A DNA stretch of 64,000 nt from Prorocentrum cordatum (taxonomy: Eukaryota; Sar; Dinophyceae; Prorocentrales; Prorocentraceae): the NCBI GenBank assembly GCA_963575745.1, contig CAUYUJ010016064.1, positions 113,501-177,500 on the forward strand, read 5' to 3'. Of the stretch, positions 32,547-43,937 are shown piece after piece. The notes under the pieces are model-generated. The model saw nothing but the letters and a program-made list of their open reading frames with translations, did no database searches and was not told the DNA's origin. Each line of letters opens with the position of its first letter. Within the stretch, counting starts at the first letter, position 1. Position numbers and translations under genes: made by a program.

Positions 32547-34196
32547 TGCTGTGCTGAGGTCTTCAACGAAGCCTCTAGGAAAACCATCCACTCCTTGTAG
32601 CTAAGCTGGAGAACCGGGTAACTCGAAATCATTTGCGCCCACGAACTCAGCACAGCGCGCAACTCGGGCGCACTGCTCGCTGAAAGGCTGTGCCACTTGA
32701 GCCACGTGGCACCGCCAAGGGAAATGCACATGCAGAAGAAACCAGGCGGCACCCAGGCGGCAGCGCCCGCTGTGCAGTGCATGAAGAAGCCGTGCTCGGT
32801 AATCATCTTGTGCATGCTGTCCGGGCTGGCCTCCATCAGCTTGCTCACCTTCTCAGCGTAAGACTTGTCCTCGACATGCTCGCCCTGCACGCAGACGAGC
32901 AGCAGACCCCCCTTCAACACGATGGTCCACTGGCCGAGGCCGAACGGGTTGAACCCGACATTCACGAACTTCGCGCTGCTGCATTGCATGCTCAGGGCGA
33001 AGATGGACGGAAGACACGAGTGCAAGACACTGAAGGGTTTCTCTAGGCTCGGATATTGAAGAACACTGCTGGTGGCCTTGTTGATGTCCTCGTAGCTGCG
33101 ACGCCAACCACTTCGCGAGGATGTCGACGACCTTCAGCGCCCCGAGCTTGTCCTTCAGCGCGGTGTCATTCACAAACCTGGGACGTGAGCGATCCCACTG
33201 ATCATCCTTCTCGAGCGCCTTCTGGACGATCGGCCCAGACTTCGTCTTCCAACCTGTGCAACACCCCTCCTCGTGGCACACATGGTTGATGCATCGGGTG
33301 CGGATCTTCTCGTGCGCGGGGACGTGGACCTCGCCAGTGGCCTTCTCTTCCTCGGAGTTCGCCTGCGCGCCCCTCAGGTCGCCCATTTCCTTCTTCTTGA
33401 TGAGGCTGCGCAATATCGATATAGATCTGCGTATGCCCTGAAAGGCCTTGTTCTTGTCAGCGCGCTGCTTCTTCAAACTCTCAAGGTGCTCCTTCATGCC
33501 CTTCGTGGTTGCCTCCTTGTTGAAAGCGGCCCGCAACTCCTCAATCGCATCGCAAAACTCCTTAGACACATTCTCACACTGCTTCGGCGCATCCGCCAGG
33601 ATAGCGAAGGCCTCTGTCGCGCTCTCGTTGTCGGAGCCGATCTTCTCCTTGGCGGCCGCCACCACCTCGTTGACATCAGCGACCAACTGCCTGGAGGTGA
33701 ACTGGAACAACTCCTTGCACTTCACGAACTCGGAGGCCCTGCTGACACGGTACTTCGAGATGTCGCCATCGCTTTCCTTCTCCTCCCCATGCTGCGCCAT
33801 GTAGATGCTCGCCTCCATGGTGTCCTGCACCAAGAGAGCGTCGAGCGCATCCTGGCGGCGCTCCTCCCGAATGATCTCGTCTTCGATCATCCTCGAGTGG
33901 TCGTCGATAGATTTCGCGAAGTCGTCAAAGTCCGCCAAGTTCTCGATCAAATCGTCTGGGATAGCGACAGGCGCCTGCGTGATCTCTAACATGGCGGAGT
34001 CGAGGAACTCTCGATGGCTACTGGATGCCTGCGATAGAACCTCCTGCGCCTTAGCCTTCGCGTCTTCGAGCTCCTGTAATGTCTTGATATCCTTCTTCGT
34101 CTTGAGCTTGGTCGACGTCGTGCTCGACTTCTTCGCGTCGAACAGGATACCCTCGAACCGACTGATGCAAACCTGTCCCTTGTACTTCCCTGCCTA
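32547..34196 (-). CDS. Split dinoflagellate gene, downstream exon(s): coiled coil, Cys/His cluster and cupin-like end
   Basis: On the minus strand an open frame begins after a probable acceptor (CCTAGGCAG, near 34198) and runs through Lys/Glu-rich coiled coils (TKKDIKTLQELEDAKAKAQE; HLESLKKQRADKNKAF), then CINHVCHEEGCC near 33300, then KWLAS near 33100. There the frame shifts by one base and continues as SYEDINKATSSVLQYPSL into a hydrophobic C-terminal part with HGFFMHCTAGAAAWVPPGF. It ends at 32547 with GTAAGC, a good splice donor. The PPGF segment resembles the last strands of cupin/JmjC folds, but only loosely. Related multi-domain proteins are common in dinoflagellates as I recall, with no assigned function. 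The one-base shift means a pseudogene, an assembly error or a tiny unseen intron. Confidence 0.55.
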
Positions 34197-34989
34197 GGCT
34201 CTGCCTAGAGGGTTCTTACTCTGTTAGCTTAAAGGGGCCGGGCAATGGAAAGCGCCCCGGGCGGCCCCCCCAGTCCCCGCCCCGCGGTTCCCCCAGTTGC
34301 GCCCCCCGGGTTTCCCTAGCCTGGCTTAGGTAAGCTTAGCTTAGCTTAGCTTTGCTTTGCTTATCTCATGTTCGCTTAGCTCAGCTTAGCTTTGCTAAGC
34401 TTAGCTTAGCTTAGTATAGCTGAACGTAGCCTGGCCTAGCCTAGCCTAGCCTAGCCTAGCCTAGCTTAGCTTAGCTTAGCTTAGCTTAGCTTAGCTTAGC
34501 TTAGCTTAGCTTAGTTCATCTTAGCTTAGCTTATCTCAGCTTAGCTGAACTTAGCTTAGCTTAGCTTTAGTTGTGCTTATCACATCATAGTTTAGCTTAG
34601 CTTAGCCTACCTCATCGTAGCTTAGCTTAGCTTGGAGCCTATCTCATCTTAGCTTAGCTTAGCTTAGCTTGGCTTGGCTTAGCTTAGCTTAGCTTGGTTT
34701 ATCTTAGCCTAGCCTAGCTTAGCTTAGTTTAGCTTAGCTCAGCCTAGCACAGCTTAGCTTACAGTAGCTTAGCTTCGCGCAGCGCAGCATAGCGCAGCGC
34801 AGCATTAGCACAGCATAGCATAACATAGCATATCATAGCATAGCATGTCATAGTTCAGCATAGCATAGCATAGCATAGCATAGCATAGCATAGCATAGCG
34901 CAGCCTAGCATATCATACAATAGCATAGCATATATGCAGGTGTAGATGTAACTGTAACTGTCGGTGTAGATGTAGATGTTGCGTTCCTA
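34197..34989 (-). repeat. Probable intron made of (TTAGC)n and (CATAG)n repeats
   Basis: From about 34320 to 34770 the plus strand is imperfect TTAGC, then AGCAT/CATAG to 34935, then GATGTA units. It separates two coding segments on the minus strand and ends in a CAG acceptor beside the downstream exon. The donor is not clear: no strong GT lies at the end of the upstream exon, and dinoflagellates also use GC and GA donors. Confidence 0.6.
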
Positions 34990-35817
34990 AATGCTCCAAC
35001 TCCTAGGTAGTGTCGCTCTGGGGTAATTGTTCAGAATCATATCCTTCCACTTGGCTTTGATCTTGTCTTCGCTCCAGCCCCTCATTTCCCCGTTCTCCTC
35101 GAAGACTGAATACGGGATGGCCGTGGCCCTCTCAGTCGCGCCCCTGCTGACGGCCTGGACCTCCTCGATCTCGCGCTCGACCAAGCTCCCCTCGGCATGC
35201 TCGGCGAGTGCATCGGCGGTTTTCCTGATGAACCTATCAATCTTCTCCTGTGTATTCATGCTGTCCCACGCCTTTGCCAGGCCGTTGTTTTTCTTGTTGT
35301 GGCGACACCGACGTTTGTACGCTGTGGCGCAAGCGGCATGCACCATCTACTTGCTCCTCGTGCCTCCCAAGGTCCCTTCGGTCCCCAACAGCACAAGCCG
35401 CGCGCATTTGCAGCGCGCGGTCAGGTCACCCTCGGCACCAGGCGCCTCGACGCTCGCACCGTCACCCCCAGCGCCAAGGGCGTCGAAGTCCACGGCGGGC
35501 GAGTCAGTGGCGGACGGTCCAGCGGACGCTCTGGCGGCGCCAGACCCATCAAGCCCATCAGGCGTCTTAGTCCCCGACGCGGGCGCCCCAGTCCCCGACG
35601 CAGGCGGCTTGGGCAGCGGCGCCCCCCGCTGCTGCTCAGCCTTCTTGAAAAACGCCGACGGCGGGCCCGACTTGAGCACCTTGGTCTTGACCTTGGGCCC
35701 AGCCGCCCCAGTCTCAGAAGCACGTTCCCCCATTGCAGCAACAAAGTAGTGCAGGATACAGGACACAAGGAAAAAGTCACGCAAGTGGTTCGCACAAAAA
35801 AAAACTAGACCGCACAT
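34990..35817 (-). CDS. Split dinoflagellate gene, first exon with internal stop
   Basis: ATG at 35817 or, more likely from composition, at 35733 (MGERASETG). An Ala/Pro/Gly-rich region of about 120 residues leads to RCKCARLVLLG, then an in-frame TAG at 35349-35347, then MVHAACATAYKRRCRHNKKN, WDSMNTQEKIDRFIRKT and KAKWKDMILN. The Cys and His spacing across the stop looks like one zinc-binding domain. In similar proteins I would expect Trp before MVHAAC, so TGG to TAG is a likely change. The gene lies directly upstream of 32547-34196 on the same strand, across the repeat-filled intron. Confidence 0.5.
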
Positions 35818-35819
35818 GG

Positions 35820-35846
35820 CTAGGGAAAAGAGGATAAGGAGGACGA
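35820..35846 (-). promoter_or_regulatory. Possible SL trans-splice acceptor
   Basis: On the minus strand a pyrimidine-rich run (CTCCTTATCCTCTTTTCCCT) ends in AG, two bases before the ATG at 35817. This is a typical place for spliced-leader addition. It is not proven. Confidence 0.4.
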
Positions 35847-36369
35847 TTGGATAAGGAAAACCTCATATGAGGAACCCACGGTCTCGTCGATTACAAATCG
35901 CCAAACGCGGTGGCCCTGGTCGCCTCGACGAAATCAAGAATCTGCCAGACTCGCGGCCTGGCGCCGAAATTCCTCATCAAACGCCTCCACTGAACCTGGC
36001 CTCATCGCCACCTCACATCACCGTGACTGCACATTCAGAACACGGCCAATCTACCTAATGCGGCGCTACATGGATCCGCACGCACAACGGGCACGACACG
36101 GCACCGCACCACACAGCATTTCGCAATGCCACGTGGCACCGCGCAGGCCCCACGGCACCATATGGGCAAGGACTTCGACGCACCGCCGCACAGCACCGCA
36201 CGCGGCCCTTCGCTCAAACATCAGGATCCAAAGGCTGCGATGTTTACTGCCAAAGGAGGACCCAACAGTTTGTGATATTGACTGCCACGGTTGTGAGATT
36301 CACTGCCAAGGCTGGGGCCCGAGAATACCCTTTCCGCAGCATCGCGCACTGAAGACACCATGGACAAAC
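35847..36369. other. No gene recognised; small triple repeat
   Basis: TTTACTGCCAAAGG, TTGACTGCCACGG and TTCACTGCCAAGG occur at 36244, 36278 and 36300. Nothing else stands out. Confidence 0.45.
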
Positions 36370-36900
36370 CGAGAGCAAACATTATGCCGGGGTATGGAAG
36401 AATTCTTGCTGCCCAACTATATTTAAAATGAAAGGTAATATCGCGCACGCACGCGCTCTCACACGCGCGCACACGCATATGCATAAAACTCGAGAGCAAG
36501 AACCCTGCCAGAGTCTGGAAGAATTCTTGCTGTCCAACTGACCTAAAACGATGGAAGATTCAATCGCGCACGCACGCGTTCACACACGCACAAACACGCG
36601 CGCGCGCGCGCACGCGCACACACACGCATTAAAAGCGAGAGCAATAAATCTGCCAGTGCCTGGAAGAATTCTTGCTGCCCAACTGAGCTTAATACGATGG
36701 GAAATTTAAGCGCGCGCACTCAAACGCGCGCGCGCAAACGCGCGCGCGCGCACGCGCGCGTATGAATAAACACCGAGAGCAAGAATCCTGCTAGAGCCTG
36801 GGAGATTTGTTGCTGCCCAGCTGCACCGAATAAGGAATAAGGGCAACTTGAATCGCGCACACACGCGCTCACACAACAAAGTCGGGTTGCGCGGGTGGGT
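36370..36900. repeat. Four tandem copies of a 120-145-bp unit
   Basis: CGAGAGCAA starts units at 36370, 36491, 36636 and 36774. Each has TGGAAGAATTCTTGCTGCCC (or a variant) and ends in alternating CGCGCACGCACGCG. Length varies through the alternating purine-pyrimidine part, which could adopt Z-DNA. Confidence 0.88.
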
Positions 36901-36929
36901 GGGTCAGTGGGCGATGGCGCCGGCGGCGC

Positions 36930-37194
36930 TGGTGGCGGGGGGTGGGAGGGGAAGAAGGGTGAGCGAGTGGGTAGGGGAGGGGGGGGGGGGGGGGGAGTGT
37001 GTTGGGGGTGATGTAGGACGGGGCGCGGGGGGTGGGAGGAGGGGAGGGGGGGGGGGGGGGCGTTGGGGTGAGATGCGGTGGGTGGCGGTAGTGGTGGTGG
37101 TGATGGTGGTTGGTGGTGTGGTGGTGGTGGCGGCGGTCGGCGGCGGCGGCGGCGGCGGGCGCTGCGCGCGGGGGGGGGGGGGGGGGGGGGGGGG
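36930..37194. repeat. G-rich tract with a 25-nt G run
   Basis: Runs of 9-16 G are followed by GGTGGT and GGCGGC triplets and an uninterrupted G run at 37170-37194. Strong G-quadruplex potential. Confidence 0.9.
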
Positions 37195-37570
37195 CCCGCA
37201 ACGCCGTCTGCGAATGTGTCGACAACGCGCCTGGATCTGCGAGCGGGGGGCCCGCGTGGCAAGGCTTGTTCGAAATGCTTCTTGAGAAGGTGGCAAGAAC
37301 TGAAATGAGAAGTAGGCGCGTCACTCGGCCTCCTCAAGGCCCCGCAGAAAAAAAACTTAATACGCTACCGAGAAACCCGCATACTAGTTTAAATCGTAGG
37401 TTTGCTTATGTATATAATATATATATATTATATAATATATCTGATATATATCTATATATATATGGTGCCCCACTGATATGATCTACCTAAGCCTCTTTGC
37501 GGCCTTAACTTCCACTCGGAAGCCCTCGGGGTTGGGCCTTGACTTCCACTCTCGGGGGCACTCGGGGGAG
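37195..37570. other. No gene; short (TA)n tract
   Basis: 37405-37465 is TA-rich. The remainder has no recognised feature. Confidence 0.5.
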
Positions 37571-38584
37571 CGGGACGGAGGGAGGGCGGGAGAGCGGGAG
37601 AGCGGGAGAGCGGGAGAGCGGGAGAGCGGGAGAGCGGGAGAGCGGGAGAGCGGGAGAGCGGGAGAGCGGGAGAGCAGGGGAGCGGGAGAGCGGGAGGGCG
37701 GGAGAGCGGGAGAGCGGGAGAGCGGGAGAGCGGGAGAGCGGGAGAGCGGGAGAGCGGGAGAGCGGGAGAGCGGGAGGGCGGGAGAGCGGGAGAGCGGGAG
37801 AGCGGGAGAGCGGGAGAGCGGGAGAGCGGGAGAGCGGGAGAGCGGGAGAGCGGGAGAGCGGGAGAGCGAGAGCGGGAGAGCGGGAGAGCTGCTAGTCGGG
37901 AGAGCGGAGAGCGGAGAGAGGGAAGGGGCGGGAGAGCGGGACTCCTTCTCTTAGGGCGGGAGATTGGCATCCAGGGCCAGGCATTCCGCAAGGGGCCTCC
38001 GGGCCTGCCGTGCCACCAAGGGAAGCCCAGTTGCCGCGTTCTCGCCTCTCACGCCTCCCGCCTCCGCCCTTCCCGCTCTCCGCTCTTTCCCGTTCTCCGC
38101 CCTCCCGCTCTCCCGACTCCCTTCCCTCTCTCCCGCTCTCCCGCTCTCCGCTCTCCGCTCTCCCGCTCTTCCCGCTCGTCCGCTCTCCCGCTCTCCGCTC
38201 TTTTCCCGCTCCCCGCTACCCTCTCCCGCTCTCCCCGCCTCTCCCGCTTCTCCCGCCCTGCTCTCCGCTCTCCCGCTCTTCCGCTCTCCCGCTCTCCCGC
38301 TCCCCCGGTCTCCCGGTCTCCCGCTCTCCCGCTCTCCCGCTCTCCCGCTCTCCCGCTCTTCCGCTGTCCCGCACTCTCGCCCTCCCGCACTCCCGCTCTC
38401 CCGCTCTCCCGCTCCCCCGCTCTCCCGCTCTCCCGCTCTCCCGCTCTCCCGCTCTCCCGCTCTCCCGCTCTCCCGCTCTCCCGCTCTCCCGCTCTCCCGC
38501 TCTCCGCCCTCCCGCCCTTCCGCACTCCCGCTCTCCCGCTCCTCGACTCTCTCATTCTCCCGTTCTGCCGCTCCAGGCCCGAAG

Positions 38585-38615
<31 letters not shown>

Positions 38616-39143
38616 TGGCGGATGGGGGGAGGAGGGGGAGGAGGAGGAGGAGAGGTCGGGAGAGCGGGAGAGCGGGAGAGCGTGAGAGGGAGAGGGAGGA
38701 CCGGGGGCCAGCGGGAGAGCGGGAAGAGCGGGGAAGAGCGGGAGAGCGGGATAGCGGGAAGAGCGGGAGAAACGGGAGAGGCGTGTCGCATCGGGAGGTC
38801 GGGAGAGCGGGAGAGCGAGAAAACGGCCACCGTGCCCGGGTCGGGTGACGGGTGACTGACACCGCTACTCCGCTTCTCCCGCTATCCCGGGGGCCCCCTC
38901 CTCTGCGCTTCTCCGCTCTCCCGCCTCCCCGCTTATTCCTCTCTCCCGCTCTTCCCGCTTCATCCCGCTCTACGACCTTTCCCGCTCTCCCGCTCTCCCG
39001 CTCTCCCGCTCTCCCGCTCTCCCGCTCTCCCGCTCTCCCGCTCTCCCGCTCTCCCGCTCTCCCGCTCTCCCGCTCCCCCGCTCTCCCGCTCTCCCGCTCT
39101 CCCGCTCTCCCGCTCTCCCGCTCTCCCGCTCTCCCGCTCTCCC

Positions 39144-39178
<35 letters not shown>

Positions 39179-39306
39179 GCCCCGCTCTCCCGCTCTCCCG
39201 CTCTCCCGCTCTCCCGCTCTCCCGCTGTCCCGCTCCCCCGCCCTCCCGCTCTCCCGCTCTCCCGCTCTCCCGCTCCTTGACTCTCCCATTCTCCTGTTCT
39301 GCCGCT
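37571..39306. repeat. Octamer satellite GGGAGAGC in four blocks of alternating orientation
   Basis: Block 1 (37577-37890) reads GGGAGAGC on the plus strand, block 2 (about 38050-38555) reads CTCTCCCG, block 3 (38650-38830) returns to GGGAGAGC, and block 4 (38870-39290) reads CTCTCCCG. TTCTCCCGTTCTGCCGCTC or a variant followed by GGCCCGAAG ends blocks 2 and 4, 734 bases apart, so the module is duplicated. Frames such as SRSPALPL and RESGRAGE are artefacts. Confidence 0.95.
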
Positions 39307-39900
39307 CAGGGCCCGAAGTGATGCGGAGGAGGAGGAGGTGGAGAGGGAGGAGGAGGAGGAGGAGGAGGAGGCGGAGAGGATGGAGGTAGGAGGAGGAGGA
39401 GATGTAGGAGGAAGTGCAAGGAGGAAGAGGTAGAGGAGGAGGATGAGGATGAGAGGAGGAGGAGGAGGAGGGGGAGGAGGAGGAGGAGCAGGAGGAGCAG
39501 GATGAGGAGATGAGGATGAGGAGAAGCAGGAGGAGCAGGAAGAGGAGGATGAGGAGGAGGACGAAGACGAGGACAATGAAGCAGAGGAGGCGGATGAGAA
39601 TGATGAGAAGCAGGAGTCTGATGATCTGGAGAGGAGGAGGCGCAGGAGGAGTTGGAGGCATATGAAACGAAGGAGTCGGAGGATAATGAGGAAGAGGAGG
39701 AGGAGGAGTTGGTAGAGGAGGAGGTGCAGGAGGAGGAGGAGGAGGAGGAGGAGGCGGATGAGGAGGGGGCGGAATAGGAGGGGGCGGAATAGGAATCAGG
39801 AGGAGGAGGAGCAGCAGCAGGGGTGAGGAGGAGGAGCAGGAGGTGGGGCGAGGATGAGGAGGAGGAGGACCATCAGCAGAAGGAGGAGGGAATGGTATAG
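39307..39900. repeat. Degenerate (GGA)n tract
   Basis: GAGGAGGAGG-type sequence with GAT and GCA interruptions. A shorter related tract follows octamer block 2 at 38583-38650. Confidence 0.9.
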
Positions 39901-40009
39901 TAAGTTTTCATTGACTGTAATACTCCTCATCATCTTTCCCATCCCCTCCTTGCCTCATCCCCACTTCCATCCTTCTCTTCAAACCCTAGTTTAGCCTTCT
40001 ACTTACGCT

Positions 40010-43000
40010 GCTGTCCTATGCTGATGATGATGACGCCTGTGTTGACGATGATGATGATGATGGTGCCGGTGGTGATGGTGGCGATGATGACGATTACAAT
40101 TGTCCCGATGCCATGGGGATGATGATGGTGACGATGGCGATCGTGGCGATGAGAATGACGATGATGATGACGGTGACGATGGCGATGACGATGACGCTGA
40201 CGATGACGACGGTGAAGATGGTGACGATACTGGTGCTGATGATGATGATGCTGATGATGATGATGATGATGATGATGATGACTGCGGTGGAATCTGGGCC
40301 CGGGCTACCACAGACTGCACTGCCCTCCCGTTCTCCCGCTCTCCCTGTCTCCTGCAGAGAGAGAGAGAGGGAGAGAGAGACACACCAGCGCCAGGAAGAG
40401 TCACGCGTGATCCCCAGATCAGGAGATGATATCGAGAGCGAGGGGGGAAGAGCGAGAGCGAGGGAGGATGGGTGTAGGCGCTTAGGGCCATCATATAGCT
40501 AGCCTCCCCTGGCGCTCACCTTGCAGTGCCACTGATGTCATCATCGCCACCATCACCACCGCGAGGACTATCAACACGATAACCAGAATCCCCAGCAGCA
40601 CCAAGACCACCACCATGATCGCGATCGACAGCATCACCTAGACTTCCAGCGTCACCATCACCGTCGCCATCGTCATCGCCATCGCCACTAGCACCAGCAG
40701 TCCCACCCACCAAGATCATAGTCGTCACTGTCATCATCAACATCACCGCCATCTTGGGCACCACATCTTCACAGGCATCATCTCCATCGAACTATTATCA
40801 AGATGGGGGCCATCACTACCACCACTATGACTATCACGATGATGCCACTACCTCCTGGCCACCAACACCACAACATCATCATGTGCAGTGGCATCAACAT
40901 CGTCATCGTCATCCTCAGTTGCACCATCATCACTCCCACCTGGCACCACCATATATGTATCGCAACCAGCCCCTGGGACATCACCGCGAACACCACCTAG
41001 TCAACAGCTAACGCCGGTATCATCACGATGACCTCCACTAGTAGCTGGGCATGCAGCATCGCACCAATACCGTCGCCAACACTACCAGCAACATCAATCC
41101 CGCCCACCACCTTAGCACTCTTTATCGTCATCATCGTCATCACCGCCATTTGGATCACCACCACTGGCAACAACTCAATTTGGCAGCATGACAAGTGGAC
41201 CATCACAGCGACCACCATCAATACCATGCGCACATCATTACCACCTGGCCACGAAGTCGACAACACTGACATAACCGTTTAGCATATGTAGTCATCATCG
41301 CCAGTACACCACAATCACTGCCACCTGGTCCGCCACCGCCACCATTTGCCAAGACACCCATCATCTGCACTGCAACCCGTCTCTGGGCCATCACCGCCAA
41401 CGCCATCTGGCCAAACACTTCCGCCACCATCATCATCACGACTACCTGCAGTAGTAGCCGGGCAGACAAAACTGTAACATCGCCACTGTCACCATCGCAA
41501 GCATTACCACCCCACCCACCCCGATGATATTTTTGTCATCGTCATAACAACCACCGGGACCATAATCACTACCACCGGCCTCAACTCCACTGGAAGCAGC
41601 GTTTCCAACACCTCGGCCGTCACCATCGCCACCATACCTGGCCCAATACCCTCACCATCATAATAATCGCGTTTATGACAATCACGTCTACGACCTGGGC
41701 TACCAACTGTGACGTTACAACCAATATCATGTGTGCCAGCATTACTACCGTCACCATAGTGATTGCGGTACGAGTTGAGATGATAATGGAAATATTGATG
41801 AATGCGGCACGTGTCGTGCCTTCTCGTCTGCTACACTTCTCCGTTTCCTCCTGGTCGCTATTCTGCTCCCCTGATCCTAATGGTCCTCTATCCTCCTCCT
41901 TATCATGGTCCTGAGCCTCATCCTTCCCCTGAGCCTGGCCGTTGTGAACCTTACTCATTATCCTCCCTTCTCCCAACATTACTCTTGGCGTTTCTACTAA
42001 TCCTATTCCGCCTTCCTTCTTCTCCTCCTGATCTTCGTCCTCGTCTTCACCCACGTCGTACTCCGTCATCCTTCCCCCCTCCTCAATGAGATCCAACATG
42101 ACCTTTGTACTCTCTCCGAGCCTCGCAACTTACCCACCCACCACCATCACCAACACCTCCCAGAGTGCCGTCATCACCACCATCAACATTATTAGCATTA
42201 TCTCTAATACCAGTTGGACCGATTGCATTAGCTTTAATCCATCATCGACAACCACATCAACATCATCACCATCACCGACACCATCATCATCGCGACCACA
42301 AGCTGGCCACAACCATCAGTATCGTCGCCACATCCAAGACCGTGATGAGCACCACCATCATGGCGATCATGACAATCATCAGAAACACCAGGACTTCCAC
42401 CATCGCGATCACCACCAGCACCTAGACCACCGACGCCACCAGCATGAACAAGACCCGACTGCCCACCAGCTCCACAATACCATCATCAGAATTGGCATCG
42501 TCATCGTCGCTAGTAGCATCAGCAACAATGAACCCTGGTCGGCCACTGCCACCATCTTCGCCACCACAATCATCATCATCTGCACTGCGACAATACATGG
42601 GCCATCATTGCTACCACCACGTGGCTAACAACGACCACCCTCATCATCATCAGCACGATTGTATCCACCAGTAGCCAGGTAACCAACTCTGCAACACCAC
42701 CGTCTTCATAGTCTCAAGCGCCGTCACCAAGCCCACCGCCATGATCATCCCACAACACCGTCATGCTCGTTATCGCCACCACCATCGTGACAAACACCTA
42801 GGGCGTCGCCACCACCGCCATCTCCATTGTGAACATCGCCCCCCGCCACCTGGATCGCCTCCACCGCCGTCATCGTTGCCACGGCCGCCTCGCATTAAAC
42901 CAGCGATTGCAAGCTGGACCGTCAATACCACAACGCTGCCATCGCCGTCACAAACACTATCATATGGACCACCACTGCCGCCACCACCATGGTGACTGTG

Positions 43001-43440
43001 GTACTGGTTGCGTCGGCAATGAAGCCAGTGAAGGGTATTTTGATGCAGGTGATCAAAGTGGTGTTAGCTTGTAGTGGTGAAGACGGTGATGGCAGAGATG
43101 GAAATCCAGGTGGTGGCCATGGTGAAGACTGCGAAGGTGCTAATGGTGAGGATGGTCGCTGTCGTGGTAGACGTAATATACATGATGGTTGTGGTGTTCC
43201 AGAGGGCAACGATGATTACGATTACCATCGTAGTGGTGGCCCAGAGTGGATAATGATGGAGACCATGGTGGTCCAGGAGGTGGTGGTGATGCTGTTTGTG
43301 ACGGTAATGGCAACGTTGTGGTATTGGCAGGCCAGCTGGCAATCGTGATGGTCATGACGATGATGATGTTGGTGTGGTGCTGATTTGAGGCGATGCGGCC
43401 GTGGCAACGATGAAGGTGGGAGAAGTGGTGAGGCGGAGGC
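40010..43440. repeat. 3.4-kb degenerate trinucleotide region with strand switches
   Basis: 40018-40300 is GAT/GGT-rich, 40530-42990 CAT/CAC-rich and 42990-43400 GGT/GAT-rich. Within the middle part, segments like CACCTGGCCACCA recur roughly every 60-90 bases, so it looks like an old minisatellite. A short island at 40300-40520 includes a (GA)n tract and a CTCTCCCG-like piece. Confidence 0.85.
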
Positions 43441-43760
43441 CTCACTTTGCGAGCGCAGCTCCGATTTTGAAGTGGTTTCGCTGATTCATTGCGCGCCGTT
43501 TGCTACAAAACGACATTTGGTAGATCATAGGGGGGGGGGGGCGAGCATATATATACTTATTAAAAATCCGATGTATTGAACAACTGCCCTGTACGTTACT
43601 TGGTCCCGCCCCCTCATCCGCGCACGTGCCTCGGGCCATGCTTTGCGAGCCTTCCTCTTGGGCGCCCCCCTCTTGGACGTCCCCGATCCGACAGCAGTCC
43701 CTCTCCATCCTGAACAGGGCTCGCTGCCAGTGCCGCCGCGGACGTTGTCCGCTCGAGACC
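43441..43760. other. No gene recognised
   Basis: No supported feature apart from a run of 10 G near 43533. Confidence 0.5.
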
Positions 43761-43937
43761 AACAGTCTCAGGAGGGAAAAAAAACACAGACAGAATCAAT
43801 CGCCGACTCCCCAGAAAATATAGGAAAACATGGGAAGTGGTGGGGAAGACAAAAACCCAGAAAATATGGGAAAGTATGGAGAATCCTTTTATTTGTGTGT
43901 ATTTATTTGTGTGTCCCAGGGCCCCTTCAAAACAGTC
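43761..43937. mobile_element. Dispersed repeat, copy 1, with 7-bp target duplication
   Basis: The 163-bp body (43768-43930) starts TCAGGAGGGAAAA and ends CCCCTTCAA. It is flanked by AACAGTC on both sides (43761-43767 and 43931-43937). It contains two internal copies of CCCAGAAAATATRGGAAA about 48 bases apart, then TTTTATTTGTGTGTATTT. A second copy lies at 63032-63339. There is no coding capacity. The class is not clear; the termini are only weakly inverted. Confidence 0.8.

Noticed and set aside
36370-36900. Possible CRISPR-like array because of regularly spaced repeats
   Set aside because: Units are contiguous tandem copies with a simple-sequence part, not short repeats separated by unique spacers. 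The DNA is eukaryotic.
37951-39576. 541-codon frame reading RESGRAGE repeats
   Set aside because: An octamer repeat with few stop codons stays open in several frames on both strands. No start or domain evidence.
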